Shown in pieces: positions 9,967 through 21,200 of a DNA stretch of 64,000 nucleotides. The translations under genes were made by a program, and so were the position numbers. How positions within the stretch are numbered: position 1 is the stretch's first letter; the number at the start of each line of letters is the position of its first letter. The DNA comes from Mustela lutreola (lineage: Eukaryota; Chordata; Mammalia; Carnivora; Mustelidae), in NCBI RefSeq assembly GCF_030435805.1, contig NC_081291.1:10191001-10255000 (forward strand), written 5' to 3'. Below the pieces are notes generated by a model. It was not told the origin of the DNA. It saw nothing but the letters and a program-made list of their open reading frames with translations, and searched no databases.

Positions 9967-10995
9967 AGTTTTGTTCATAACAGCCCCTCCCAACTCCCTC
10001 TTTCCTTTATAAAGGGGTGGTTTTCAACTTGGTTCTCTGGACTTGCCTATGGTTTGACCACAGCTTGCTCATCTTAGGTTGCAATTCTCTGCTATTCCCA
10101 AACACACTCACGTTGCTTGTGAAATAATGGGCTGTTTTTTTTTTTTTTTCAGGTTAACCTGAAGGCAACCAAGACAGCAAGATGCTCCTGGGACCAGTCA
10201 TTTTGGTAGAAGCTGAAGGGGTCCAAGCTACGGATGGTTCTGGGTGGGTGGCAGGACGTGGCCCATTTTGTCCTGAGGTCCCTGGACTCCCTCCCTTGCC
10301 TCAGTCTGTCCTGTCCATACTCTGAGTTGGGACCTGGAGGAGATGATATTGTGGAATGAATGAGTAACTGTCCAGCCTGCCAAGCTCTAACTAAGAGGGT
10401 GAGGGTGGTTTCAGGCAGTTTGTGCCCGGGTGGAGGAAGGGGCTGGGCCTTGGTCACCTGTGCCACTCAACCTTCCTTTTTTTTCCTCTACCAATCGTTT
10501 GACAAGGAGACTTTCCGGTGTCCCCTGCCCACACCCCCTGCATACCCTGCTTCGCTGCTCACAACTTCCCCACCCGTCCTTCCTCCTTCCCTCGCCCTCG
10601 GCTCTGGCCCCATCTGGCCTGCCCCCAGGCAGGTGCCGTGTTAACATCTTGTGAGCAGAACACCCTCGGCCCAAGTGGGACCGGGGGCGGAGAAGGAAAT
10701 TCTGAGTGGCATCTGCGCTTTACCACGGTCTGCTGGATGGGAGATCGGAAGCTCTGGGTAATTCAGTTCAGGGGGGAGGAGGAAAAAAAACAAGATCAGG
10801 AAGACCTAGAAAGCCCCTGGGGAAGGCCTTAATCTGCCTATAGGGCAGACAGGACAGTGCATCTAATCTAGCCTGGGCGCTGTCTTGGGATGGCAGCTGC
10901 CTGTATTGAGGTTGGCTGGTTGGTGTTGGAGGGATGAGGGAGCCTGGGGGGCTTCGCCTTGTGGGTGGCCTTAGTTAGAGCTTGGCAGGCTGGAC
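9967..10995. other. Intergenic stretch without recognised features
   Basis: This is non-repetitive-looking DNA with a T run at 10135-10150. Short open frames here show no family resemblance, no splice-linked neighbours and no conserved motif that I can see. Confidence 0.5.
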
Positions 10996-11330
10996 AGTTA
11001 CTCATTCATTCCACAAACACCCATTTGACACCTACTGTGTGCCAGGGAGTGGAGCTGAGCTGCTAATGGGGGGGAAGACAGGCAATAGACAAGATAAAGA
11101 AATGAGATATATGGAACGGCAGATGATAATAACTATTAAGGAGAATTATAATGAATGGAGTTTATGGGCTGGTTGTTTTAGAAAATCTCATGGAGAAGGA
11201 GACATTTCCTGTTTTTCACACCAGGAATTTGCTGTCCTCAGGGCCTTTGCACAGCCTGGAATGCCCTTCCTCCAGATATCCACATATTATCCATGGCCTT
11301 CCTCAACCTCTTCAGTCTATTTCTTTCCTT
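10996..11330 (+). repeat. L2-like LINE relics
   Basis: Attcattccacaaacaccca and cctactgtgtgccagggagt match the relic class seen in NDUFB7 intron 1. Cagggcctttgcacagcctg at 11239-11260 is a typical L2 phrase. Confidence 0.5.
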
Positions 11331-11356
11331 CCTTCCTTCTTTCCTTTATTTCTTTT

Positions 11357-11554
11357 TAAGATTTTATTTATTTATTTGAGAGAGAAAGAGAGCATGAAAG
11401 AGAGAGAGAGAGTGAGTTCATGAGCAGGGGGAGGGGCAGAAAGAGAAGCAGGCTCCCCACTATGAGCCAGACACACAGCTCAATCCCAGGACCCTGGGAT
11501 CTTTACCTGAGCGGAAGACAGATGCTTGACCAACTGAGCCACCCAGGAACCCCC
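11357..11554 (-). mobile_element. CAN-SINE, antisense
   Basis: It runs from agattttatttatttatttg through a GA-rich body to gagccacccaggaacccc. The short repeat gtctatttc flanks it on both sides. Confidence 0.88.
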
Positions 11555-11602
11555 TGTCTATTTCAATTGTCAGGCTTCTCTAGATCACCTTTTCCTTCTT
11601 TT

Positions 11603-11780
11603 TTAAAAAGCTGAGTTGTAAATGACATATGACATTATATTAGTTTCAGGTGCACAACGTAATGATTCCACACATGTCTATATTGCAAATATGCAATTGA
11701 TTCCACACATGTCTATATTGCAAATATGCAATTAACAGTAAGTGTTGTTAACATCCACACAGAGTTACAATGTTTTTTTT
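11603..11780 (-). repeat. L1 fragment with an internal 35 bp tandem duplication
   Basis: Gacattatattagtttcagg and tgcacaacgtaatgattcca are L1 3' sequence in the minus direction. A unit of exactly 35 bases (11663-11697) is repeated without change at 11698-11732. Confidence 0.6.
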
Positions 11781-11864
11781 TTTTTTTTCCCCTTGGGATG
11801 AGAATTTTTAAGATCTACTCTCTGAACACAGACTTATTTCAGAGCATGAGTTGGGCATACATCC

Positions 11865-12029
11865 TGTAATGCATGTCAGGAAATGTTTATAGACACATTC
11901 GAAAAAGATGGTTCTGGAAGTGTTAACGGTTCAGGGAGAACAGAAGGAGCATCACATCGGCCAATGCATGTACTGACCATTTTGTAATTCATGGAGAGAT
12001 GTATTTAAGGACACATGGGAAAAGATATG

Positions 12030-12072
<43 letters not shown>

Positions 12073-12285
12073 CCACAGTATCCACTCTGGGCCATTTAAT
12101 TCATTTTTTTTGTGTTGGTTTTTTGTTTGTTTGTTTGTTTTTGGAAAAGATGTGTTTTTATGAGTGTTCCCTCTTTGGTCACTTGTGAACTGTGTTAGTG
12201 AATGGATGTATAGGCAATTCTGTAATGAATGTAGAACTGTTTAAGACACATGTAAAAACAGATGTTTCTAAGAGTGTTACTTGAA
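11865..12285 (+). repeat. Diverged tandem array, period about 119 bp, four units
   Basis: The phrase tgtaat..atg...tgt.ttaagacaca....aaaa.agatg.ttct...agtgtta starts at 11865, 11983 and 12221. A damaged copy is recognisable at about 12104 from ggaaaagatg at 12143. The spacings are 118, about 121 and about 117. A (TG)n run (12033-12067) and a (TTTG)n run (about 12119-12142) have grown inside the array. I do not recognise the family; it may be an old minisatellite or satellite island. Confidence 0.55.
12033..12067. repeat. (TG)n microsatellite
   Basis: About 17 uninterrupted TG dinucleotides. Confidence 0.97.
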
Positions 12286-12440
12286 AACAACAACAAAAGG
12301 ACTCTTAGCAGTTTTCAAATATACTCAATCACCTGCTTAAACATAAGGACTTAGTGTCCTATATTTCCTCATTAACATGACTCTTGCTGCACCCACATAT
12401 TTTGATATGGTACACCTTCACTTTCATTCAATTAAAAACA

Positions 12441-12650
12441 TATGCTTTTTAGAGAAAGAGAGAAAGAGGGAGAGAGATTGAGCACATGAGTGGAGGGAAG
12501 AGGCAGAGGGTGAAGGAGAGAGACAATCTTAATCAGGCTCCATTGCCCACTACGAAACCTGACACGAGGCTGTATCTCACGACCTTGAGATCATGACCTT
12601 ACTGAAATCAAGAGTCAGAGGCTTGACTGATTGAGCCAGCCAGGAGCCCC
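12441..12650 (-). mobile_element. CAN-SINE, antisense, old
   Basis: It has a GA-rich body, gaccttgagatcatgacctt, and a decayed head tgattgagccagccaggagc. It is clearly more diverged than the other copies. Confidence 0.75.
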
Positions 12651-12654
12651 TAAT

Positions 12655-12840
12655 TAAAAATATTTTTAATTTTTGACTTCCTCTTTGATCTGTGGGTGTT
12701 ATTTAATTTCCAAATATCTGTGGATTTTCCAGATATCATTCTGTGATTTCTAATTTAATTTGGTTCTAGTCTGAGAACATGCCTAGTAAGATTTCCATTC
12801 TGCGATTTTCCTTTTTATTGCAAGGGATTTTTTTCCTTTT
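12655..12840 (-). repeat. L1 ORF2 fragment, antisense
   Basis: Gacttcctctttgatctgtg and tatttaatttccaaatatct are the reverse of a well-known part of L1 ORF2. T-rich runs follow at 12833-12888. Confidence 0.6.
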
Positions 12841-12988
12841 TTTTTTTTTTTTTTTGTTGTTGTTTTTGTTTGTTTTTTTTTTTTGTTAAGCACTGTATCC
12901 CTGCTACCTAGAACAGAGCTTAACACATAATAGGTTGTCAATACAATCTGTAGAATGGATGAATGCACAACTGAATCCCCACTCCCCT

Positions 12989-13521
12989 GTTGGAGGCTAC
13001 GGCATGGTTGGAGTAGTGGATCAAACCAGGACCTGACTTGTGTCTCCTTTAAAGTCCTGATGCCTTGATAAGGGGTTAAGGACAGGAAAGTTGAGTAACA
13101 CTGAGGAAGGGTCTGTGCTACGTGTCATGGGCTCACCTACGTGACTTCCCACACGCTCTCCCTACAGAAGGGAACAATGTGGTCAGGGGCATGAATTCTT
13201 AGTTGGTCCTTGTTGTTCCTGTACCTCCCATAACCCACTCCCTGGTTGATTGTCTTGCTAATGGCATTAGCCGAGACTACCTGACATCACAAGGTTTGCT
13301 TATAGTTAATGTAAACTTGTTATAGAAACTTGCGGTCATCTGACTAGATACTGATGTATTACTCCTCCTATTGTGGTCTGCCTTATAAATGATTATAAGA
13401 TGTGGAATAAAATCAGTACTCTTGGACATCATCCTCAGTGCTCCTCCTGCCCCCATCTCTTTGTCTCTTAACCATCCTCTTACCCTCACATTCCTGGTCG
13501 ATTTGTCGAGCTGCCCGTGAC
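12989..13521 (+). repeat. Probable solo LTR fossil, ERV class not certain
   Basis: The stretch looks like one LTR: a TG start near 12989 (left border uncertain), a TATA-like cttataaatg at 13382-13391, a poly(A) signal aataaaatc near 13406, a C/T-rich R-U5 part with tttgtctctt, and an end in cccgtgaca at 13521. No internal retroviral part and no primer-binding site follow, so it would be a solo LTR. The class II (ERVK-like) impression rests only on the short LTR and the R-U5 wording. Confidence 0.45.
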
Positions 13522-14385
13522 ACTTCCCATGGACATATCAGAGGACCTTTGCTCAGAGATGTTGTTCTACTCCCCTGAGGTCACACAGCAAGAATGGGGC
13601 AGAGCTGGGGTCAGCCTTATGTTATATCTAGTTGATGGGACTGGATTGCTCTGCTAGTTCCTGAGTACCTACTGTGTGGCAAGTCCTGAAGGATGGCCTT
13701 GGCTGTGGTCATTACCCAGTCACAGTGAGACCATCCAGCCATCACTGCACTTCCTTGCCCTGGGCCCACTCATCTCAAGGGGCGCCCTTGATGGACAGAG
13801 ATGCTATCAGTCTACTTGGCTGGTATAACCCCACCTCCATCCGCTCCCTCCCCTCTAACACCCTCCCCCATTCATCTGGAGCCTGATGGTCCTATGTGTG
13901 TTCAGCAGACAGGCTCCTTCTTTCTCGATGTCTTCATTTCTCCGTCTGTAGAATGGGAACGGCTGCATCTATGCCTCAGGCAGGCTGGGGAGGTTCTGCA
14001 CGTGACATCATGCAGGGTTAACAGGGGAAAGCCCAGCCCCTGGGGTGAGCTTTCTCTGCAGAGGGAGGCTGGTCTGTTGCCACCCGCCACCCCCCAACCT
14101 CAACAAGGGCTATGTCACTTTCCTTCCTCATGTGCTGGTGAAGACTTTCTGCTTGTGGAGACTGTGGGTTGCTTATATTGATCTGTGAGGCAAGAAATTC
14201 TATTTTAAGTTGCTCTTGTTCTGAACAACAGAACAACAGAACAGAATATTAGCTCAGCCTAATATTCTAATGTGTATACGGTCTTGATGGTATTTCCATG
14301 TTGCTCAGCCCATTATGAATTGTGATTATGATTTACTTTTAGTGGAAAGCCCCTCGGAGGGGGAATTGGGGTCTTGCCCCTTGCA
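13522..14385. other. Intergenic stretch without recognised features
   Basis: Contains MIR-like wording near 13565-13680 (gaggtcacacagcaagaatg) and otherwise nothing I can assign. No coding exon is supported. Confidence 0.4.
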
Positions 14386-14389
14386 GTAT

Positions 14390-14760
14390 GGAATAGTTTC
14401 CTGTGGTTACCATCACAAATCGCCATAAATTTAGTGGCTATACAACAGTAATGGACTCTTTGATAGTTCTTGAGGTCAGAAGTTCAAATTGTTTGATGGG
14501 GCTGAAACCAGGCATCAGAAAGGCCACATTCCCTCAGAGGATCTAGTGGGAGAACCCGTTTTCTTGCCTTTTCAAGCTTCTAGAGATGCATCCCTTGGCT
14601 TGTGGCCCCTTCCTCCATCTCCAAAGCCACCAGGTGGTATAAAACTTCAGAGAAAGGAGAGAGAGGCTTGAGACACAGGCACACACAGGGAGAAGCAGGG
14701 TGACCACAGAGGCAGGCACTGAAAGGACATGGCTGCTTCCAGGGCTTCTGGTGTTTTCTG
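14390..14760 (-). repeat. Old MaLR-type LTR relic, antisense
   Basis: Tttcctgtggttaccatcac, aaatttagtggctatacaac and ttcttgaggtcagaagttca, then ttggcttgtggccccttcct, follow the reverse of a common mammalian MaLR/ERVL-type LTR. The subfamily is not resolved. Confidence 0.5.
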
Positions 14761-14889
14761 GCTGGGGGCCAGGAAATTTGAGTGGGGAATATTTCACAAT
14801 GTACAAACTGATGATCTGATATACATGTATATTGTGAAATATTCCCCACAATGGGGCTATCAACATACCCATTGCCTGATAGTTCATTC

Positions 14890-14958
14890 GTTCTTTCTAC
14901 TTCCTTCCTTTTTTTCTTTCCTTCTTTCTTCTTTCTTTCTTTTTTTCTTTCTTTCATA
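14890..14958. repeat. (CTTT)n low-complexity tract
   Basis: Pyrimidine-only sequence of ttct/ctttc words. Confidence 0.9.
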
Positions 14959-15352
14959 GAAGATTCAAGATCTACCCTTACAGTGAATTTCGAGTACACA
15001 GTACACATTCTTGTACACCAATCCTCCAGAATTTATTCATCTTACAGAACTGAAACTTTATGCCCCTTAACCAACATCTGCCCAATTTTCTCTTCCTCAG
15101 CTTCTGGAGACCACCTGTCTGCTTCTATGGGTCCTGCTATGTGGAAGAAGGCAGAAGCAGGCAGACCAGGTGGAGGCTATTATTGTAATCCCAGTGAAAG
15201 CTGCTGAAGGTCAGACTGGGAGGCTCAGATGTTGGGTATATCATGAAGATAGAGCTAACCAGAATTTCTAACAGATTTGCCAGATTTCCAATATCTAGGC
15301 TATCAAACAAATCTCCCCAAACTTAGTGGCAAAAAAAAAAAAATCACTTCAG

Positions 15353-16102
15353 TGTTAGGTCTGTTATTAAACGAAATGAGACTGAGACAAAGTGAAAGTT
15401 ATTTAAAACTTTATTTTATGATAAGTATTAGAAGTCAGACTGATTGATCAGGGGAACAAGACTGAAGGTGAAAGTTATGCAAAGCTCTATTTTATGCTAA
15501 GCATTAGAAGTCAGACTGACCGGTCAGGACCATCTCTGAAGAGAGTGATCACTCCCAGCTTACAGACTCAAGAATTGACTGACTGACCGGTCAGGGCCAC
15601 CTCTGAAGAGGGCGACCCTTCCCCATCTTACAGACTATCTTTTATAGAGCAAAAGTCTGGCCACAGATAGGTGGCCAATGAGATTGTAGTTACGTTAGGT
15701 CACACACAGGTGGCCAATTGAATTACAATTTACCCTATAGTAGCTGTTCGACCTAACCTATTACTCTGGTCAGAATTGGTGCTCAAGATTGGCGCCCAAA
15801 TGGCGGGGTTTACATTCTTTGGTGGTTAGGGAAAAAGTATGTGTGTTTCTTACTGATTGGATGTCTCCACCTGGCCTGACTCGTCCTTGTATTCTGGGCT
15901 CTGTTATCAAGAACTGGCCAACCTGGCCTTGTATTCTGGGCTCTGTTATTAGGAACTAGTTGACCATATTTTACTGGTTTCCCTGGGGGGAACGTAAGTT
16001 TCTCTGGGGGAAGGGGGGCAGGGTCAGTTTAAGTTTTACTGCACAAACAACAAAATGGCTTTTAACCAAGATGGAGTCGCTCTGGCTAACTAGGTCCTTA
16101 CA
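15353..16102 (-). repeat. Solo LTR fossil of an endogenous retrovirus, antisense
   Basis: This 750 bp unit begins TGTTAGG and ends CCTTACA, near-perfect inverted ends. The flanks are ttcag and ttcaa, an imperfect target-site duplication. Read on the minus strand it has a TATA-like ctctataaaag and poly(A)-like aataaag words. It contains an internal direct duplication of about 77 bp (copies from 15391 and 15469), and a gaccggtcaggrccayctct phrase occurs twice (about 15518 and 15583). No internal retroviral part flanks it. It is moderately old and the class is unassigned. Confidence 0.6.
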
Positions 16103-16480
16103 TTCAATATGCTCACAGTTTCTGTAGGAGAGCTGGTTTCTGCTCCACAATGTCCTGGGTCCTCAGATGGGAAGAATCAGTGGGCTGGAGGTGACTCTAC
16201 TGTCCTGAAGTCTGGAAACATCAGGAGGTGCCTTCACTATATGCCTGGCACCTAGGCTGGGATGACTTGAAGTCTGGCCTCAGCTTGGACTATTGAGTGG
16301 GTTGCCTTGATGTGGCTTGGGCTTCCTCACAACATGGTGGCAAGGAGTGTGCGTTCTGACAGCTAGGTGGAGGCTGCATGCCAGCTATCACTTCCACTAC
16401 ATTCTGTCGGTTATAAGAGAATCACTAACATCATCCCAGATTCAAGGGGTGGGGGTGGGGAGAACAGGACTTTACTTCTT
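16103..16480. other. Unassigned intergenic stretch
   Basis: Possibly another LTR-type relic (ctcacagtttctgtaggaga, gtgggctggaggtgactcta). I cannot name it. No coding signal is seen. Confidence 0.3.
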
Positions 16481-16490
16481 TTAATTAAAA

Positions 16491-16610
16491 ACATTTTTTA
16501 AAAAAGTAGGTTGTACACCCAACATGGAGCCCAATGTGGGACCTGAACTCATAACTGTGAGATCATAGACCTGAGCTGAGATCAAGAGTTGGGTGCTCAA
16601 GTGACAGTAG
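16491..16610 (-). repeat. CAN-SINE head fragment, antisense
   Basis: Gtaggttgtacacccaacat, gacctgaactcataactgtg and atcaagagttgggtgctcaa belong to the short SINE variant also seen at 31425 and 48629. Confidence 0.65.
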
Positions 16611-16707
16611 TCCCTGGACTCTACTTCTTGTCGGAGTGGCAAGGCCACATTGCATAAGAACATGTAGCACAAAGAGATACTGTTGCAGCCTTCTTCTTCT
16701 TTCTTTT

Positions 16708-16893
16708 AAAAAGATTTTATTGTTTTATTTGAGAGAGGACACAGCGAGAGAGGGAACACAAGCAGGTGGAGTAGGAGAGGGAGAAGCAGGCATCCCGCTG
16801 AGCAAGGAGCCTGATGCGGGGCTTGATCTCAGGACCCTGAGATCATGACCTGAGCCAAAGGCAGATGCTTAATGACAGCCATCAAGGTGCCCC
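16708..16893 (-). mobile_element. CAN-SINE, antisense
   Basis: From aaaaagattttattgtttta to the decayed head gccatcaaggtgcccc, with ctgatgcggggcttgatctc in the body. Confidence 0.85.
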
Positions 16894-17290
16894 TGCTGCC
16901 ATCTTCTAAAAATTCAATTTGCCAGAGTCATGGAATGAGAGAATAGAGGACTGATGCATATCCTAAGGCCGCTGGCCCCAAAGGCTGATGGCGGTCCTCT
17001 GGAGAAGCACAGGCAGGCTACCCTCTTGGGAATAGTTCTCCAAATGGCTCCAGCCTGGTTATTCTACCGCCTTCACTTGGCTCACAGGAAACTCCCACAT
17101 CCGTGCTGAACCCAAAGAAGCAGCCACTCTTCTTGTAGACCTTCCCCCCAAGTCCATGCTTTTGCTTCTTGCTGTTTTAGATATGAGTCAAAACCTCATC
17201 CCTTGCATTACCCATGGGGTGAACAGACTTTTGTCTTTAATTTTCACTTTTTAAATAACTTCCAGTCAATGTCAAGCTCAGGGTGAAAAA
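16894..17290. other. Intergenic stretch without recognised features
   Basis: No repeat family or exon that I can support. Confidence 0.4.
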
Positions 17291-17690
17291 CTTGCTTTTG
17301 CAAGTTCTGTGTATATGACAGTGGTGACTGGCCCCCAGTGATCCTTACATCCTGTTGTGAACACCCTCGTGCTGTCTCCCGCCATGACTCTGAGCTGGTC
17401 CATGTGAAAAGAATAGTAGAGGATATAGTTTGTGACTTGGGTGGCTAAATCATGAAAGGGCTCAATGGCGTCCATCTTGGCCTCTGCCACACTGTGGGGG
17501 ATGCTCAACCAGCCCTCTGGAGAGCACTTCATCTTGGAAGCAGATCCTTCAGCTGGAGCCCAGCCGTCAGAGACCCAGCCCCAGGGAGCCTCTTGACTGC
17601 ATATGAGAGGTCCCGAGGCAGAACCACGCAGACAAGCGACTCTTGAACTCTAAGCCACAGAAACTGTGAAATAATACGTGCTTGCTGTCC
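17291..17690 (+). repeat. Ancient interspersed repeat, family not assigned
   Basis: Gaagcagatccttcagctgg, cttgactgcatatgagaggt and ccacagaaactgtgaaataa match a common mammalian relic whose name I cannot give with certainty (LTR-like or old transposon-like). Confidence 0.35.
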
Positions 17691-18080
17691 TTATGCAGTC
17701 AGAGAGAAATGAGCCAGTGTCTTCTGACCTCACTGTGGAATGCGGGAGTACTTAGCACCTATCACGTCAACATTTTGTTGCAAATGTCACTTCCAGGAGA
17801 CCTCTTTGTATCTTCTTTATATCTCTACATTGGCCCCTATCTTATCGCATTACTCCATTTTATTTTTAAACAGTGCTTAGTGACTGCTGGAAATAAAATA
17901 AAAAATCAAACTGTATTTGTTTATTTCTATGTTTAGGCTAGTTCAGTGTCTTGTCTTGATGGAAAGTTCTATGAAGGAAGGAGCTTATCCATCTTTTCCA
18001 CCCAGGGCCTGGTACTTGAATGCAGGGGTTGCTGTCATTGTCACATTTGTGCATGAATCCAAACTGGGAAAAAGGTGTAT

Positions 18081-18082
<2 letters not shown>

Positions 18083-18117
<35 letters not shown>
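18083..18117. repeat. (GT)n microsatellite
   Basis: About 17 GT dinucleotides, 150 bases upstream of the likely CLEC17A start. Confidence 0.97.
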
Positions 18118-18118
<1 letters not shown>

Positions 18119-18272
18119 TTTGGGTGGTTCCCCTTAAGGTGGATTTGCATGTACTTGACTTTTGATGAAAAAGGGAACTGAGAGAAGCCACAGGCACCTG
18201 AGCAGGAGGCATAGGAGGCAGAAGCTGTCCATCCCTGGCTCTGCCTCTTAGGATCCTCTGTTAGCTGCAGCC

Positions 18273-21200
18273 ATGTATCTGCCAGGTATGGCCCTGGCCA
18301 GGCTTGACCTGGGGGTCAGGGATGGTTGGGACCCAGATTATAGTATTCCCCACCCTGTGGCTGGAAACGGGGCCCTGAGGGACAGAAGAGGGAATGGGCT
18401 GGACTCTCACCTGCTTTTCCTCTGGAAGGGACCAGAGAGGAGGAAGAGGATGACGGTGATGACTATGAGAATATGGCGCCACCCTACAAGGACCTTCCTC
18501 CCAAGCCAGGTAAGATGACTTCTCTGAGGCCAGGGTTAAGGAATGTGTGTTTCATAGCCTGGGGAAATCAGGGTCCCCAGAGGATGTTAGCTGGACATTA
18601 TGGACACACAGTGAGCCTCCTGTGTACCCAGCTCATGCCAGGCACTATGTTGGTGGGAGTATCTGTGTCTCTGGCTGCCCTTGAGGATCTCTCTGTTTGA
18701 GGGGAGAGACAGTTCTGGGCACAGCCTCAGGGGAGCAGGTCTGAGAAGGGAGGGACAAAGAGAATGGGGAAATCTCTAGGGGGAATTGAGTGTTGGGAGG
18801 ATTGGCCACAGAGGAGGGGCTATTGGAGTGCGACTTGAGGTATGAGTTGGAGTTTGTTAGGAAGAGATGTCCAGTAGATAGCTGGTGGGTTGTAAAGGTC
18901 CTGAGACATGAAACCTGGTGTTTCATAAAACTGTGAGTGGGCCAGTGGCTCCCCAGCATCTTCGTATTCACATTCTGGGCCCAGATTGACCTAGATCTTA
19001 GACTTGGGTGCTTCGTGCCTGGACCGGGACTCAACAAGAATCTGATTAAGTGGGTATAAAAGTGAAGGCTTTGTGGTTTCCCCGAGCCAAATCCCACTAG
19101 GGCCTCTGAGGGTTGACTGTGCTGTGCTGGTGTCCTTGAAGAGGGGCCATTCTATGTGGGGTGGGGTGCTGCATCCTCCACTTCTTAATCCAGAATCAGA
19201 CCAACCTGGGAGGTCCCTAGGCACCATGGGGCTCAGACAGAGGGAGGAGGTGAACTCGCTTGGCTGTTTATCTGTCTCCCGGGTCCCACTTGGTACCAAT
19301 ACAGTTCTCAAACCCACCACCAAGATGACTTCACCATCTGACCATCAGTAGTACTCCTTCCCCAAAGTTAGCCCCCTCCCCATCTCTAATTGCAGCCCTA
19401 TCTCTACCCCATCTTTATTTCCAAATCCAAAGTCATCACCCTACTCCAGCAGAACTAAAACCTAACTGTAACTTCTTCCCCCTAACTCAGTGCAACTCCA
19501 GTCCCAATCTTTATCTCCATCACATCCTGACTCACAACCCTACTGCCATGTCCATCACTGTCCCCAGCCCATCTTCAACCCCATTCTTATCCCAACCATA
19601 GCCTTGACTCCAACACTAGCCCAAACTCACCTGTCTTTAACTTAAGGTAAACAGTTGTCCCAGTTTGCCCAGAAATGAGTGATTTCCTGGGATGTGGGAC
19701 TTCAGTTTTAAAACTGGGCAAGTCCTGGATGATCCAGGATGGTTGGTCACTCTGTCTTAACCCTGTCCCCATCCCTACCCTCAATTCCATTCTTATGCTC
19801 AACCCTATCCCTAGCTTTCCATTTCATCCCAGTCCTGGTTCCATCCCTGCCTCTGATACGTTTCCGACCCTCATGCCAGCTCTAATCCTGAACTTCTCTT
19901 CTGCAGATTCAATGGCTCCACCCAGGCCTCCGAGGGCAGGTGAGCTGGGGCTGGGGGTACAGGAAACCAGTGCTGGCTTTGTCCTGCTCTGGGCCTGAGC
20001 AACCATTCTTCCCCCTCCCCCCCCAGGAAATAAAACGGAGAACCCCCCACTTCCCTGCAAGTCCCCAAAGATCAAAGGTGAGAATCTAGGGCTGGGGTCT
20101 TTTGGCTTACCTGGATGAAGCCCTGGTCTGCATAACCATTGTCTTTCTGACCTCTTCTAGGCCTGGACCTCACCCCTGTCCCCCGAACATCTCAACTGGG
20201 TGAGCAGTGGGAAGACCTTTTAAGAAGCCTGAGAGGAGACACCTGGAAGTCTTCCCTCCAGTTCCCCAATTCTGATTAGAGAACAAATCAGATGGGATGA
20301 GGGAGGTGTTGATCTTGGAAGACAGTCTTTCAGCAGCTTTTTTTCCCCAGCAACTTTGAATCAACCTTTTCCCCCCTTTCTCCCAGGTGTCAGTCTGGAG
20401 CATCCTCCGTTCCAGCCATCCCTAGCTAGTAAGTCCTCATGTCCTCCCTGTGGATCCCTATCTTCCCTCTCATGGTCGCATGTATGCTTGAGTCAGACCT
20501 CTAGCCACAGAGGGAGACCCTGGGGGCAGAGAAATGTGTCCTTTCAGAAGCTCCTCCCCTCTGAGTCTAGACCAGACCCCGAGGGATGCAGGGTGCCTGA
20601 CTGATAATTTTCAGGTTCCACCTCCTACTTGCATAAGGTATGGGAAACAGTCTCTGCCTCTGAAGCAAAGGTCCTAGAATGGGGAGCAGCTTGGACAGGG
20701 GCTGCTGAAGAGTATAAGAAAAGCATCATAAATGTTTGAAGCAGTACTGGGTCCAAGTCATGCATGACCTCTCCAAGCCCTCAGGTTACTTATTTGCAAA
20801 CTGGGAATAATAATAATTACATCTGTGTCATAAGGATCCAATAAGATAACAAGGATGTGACAGGTTGCTTGGCATACAGTAAGTTCTCTTGAGTGTTCTA
20901 GGTTAGGTTGTAGTTGTGTTAGGTTACGGTGATGGTGCTGGATTTGGAAATGGAGATAGGAATGGAGATGTGGCTTCATTTGGAGATGGAGAGCGGCTAT
21001 AATTTGGAGAAGGGGTGGCCCCAGAGCACAGTAAGTGCTCTTCTGGGCTTCTTCACAGTTCTTTCCCCCTGATCCTCTCTTGCTGACCCCATCTGGTGAT
21101 ACAGTCATGACCATGGATCTCTGTCTGTCTGCTTTTGGAGAGAGGCTCAAGTGTCTCTTCCTCACTCTCTGAAGCACTAATGCTGGTCTCTCTGTCTCCA

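Noticed and set aside
13277-13489. Short minus-strand open frame
   Set aside because: It lies in a likely LTR fossil; no coding evidence.
17917-18212. VCVCVC and THTHTH open frames
   Set aside because: Translation of a (GT)n microsatellite.
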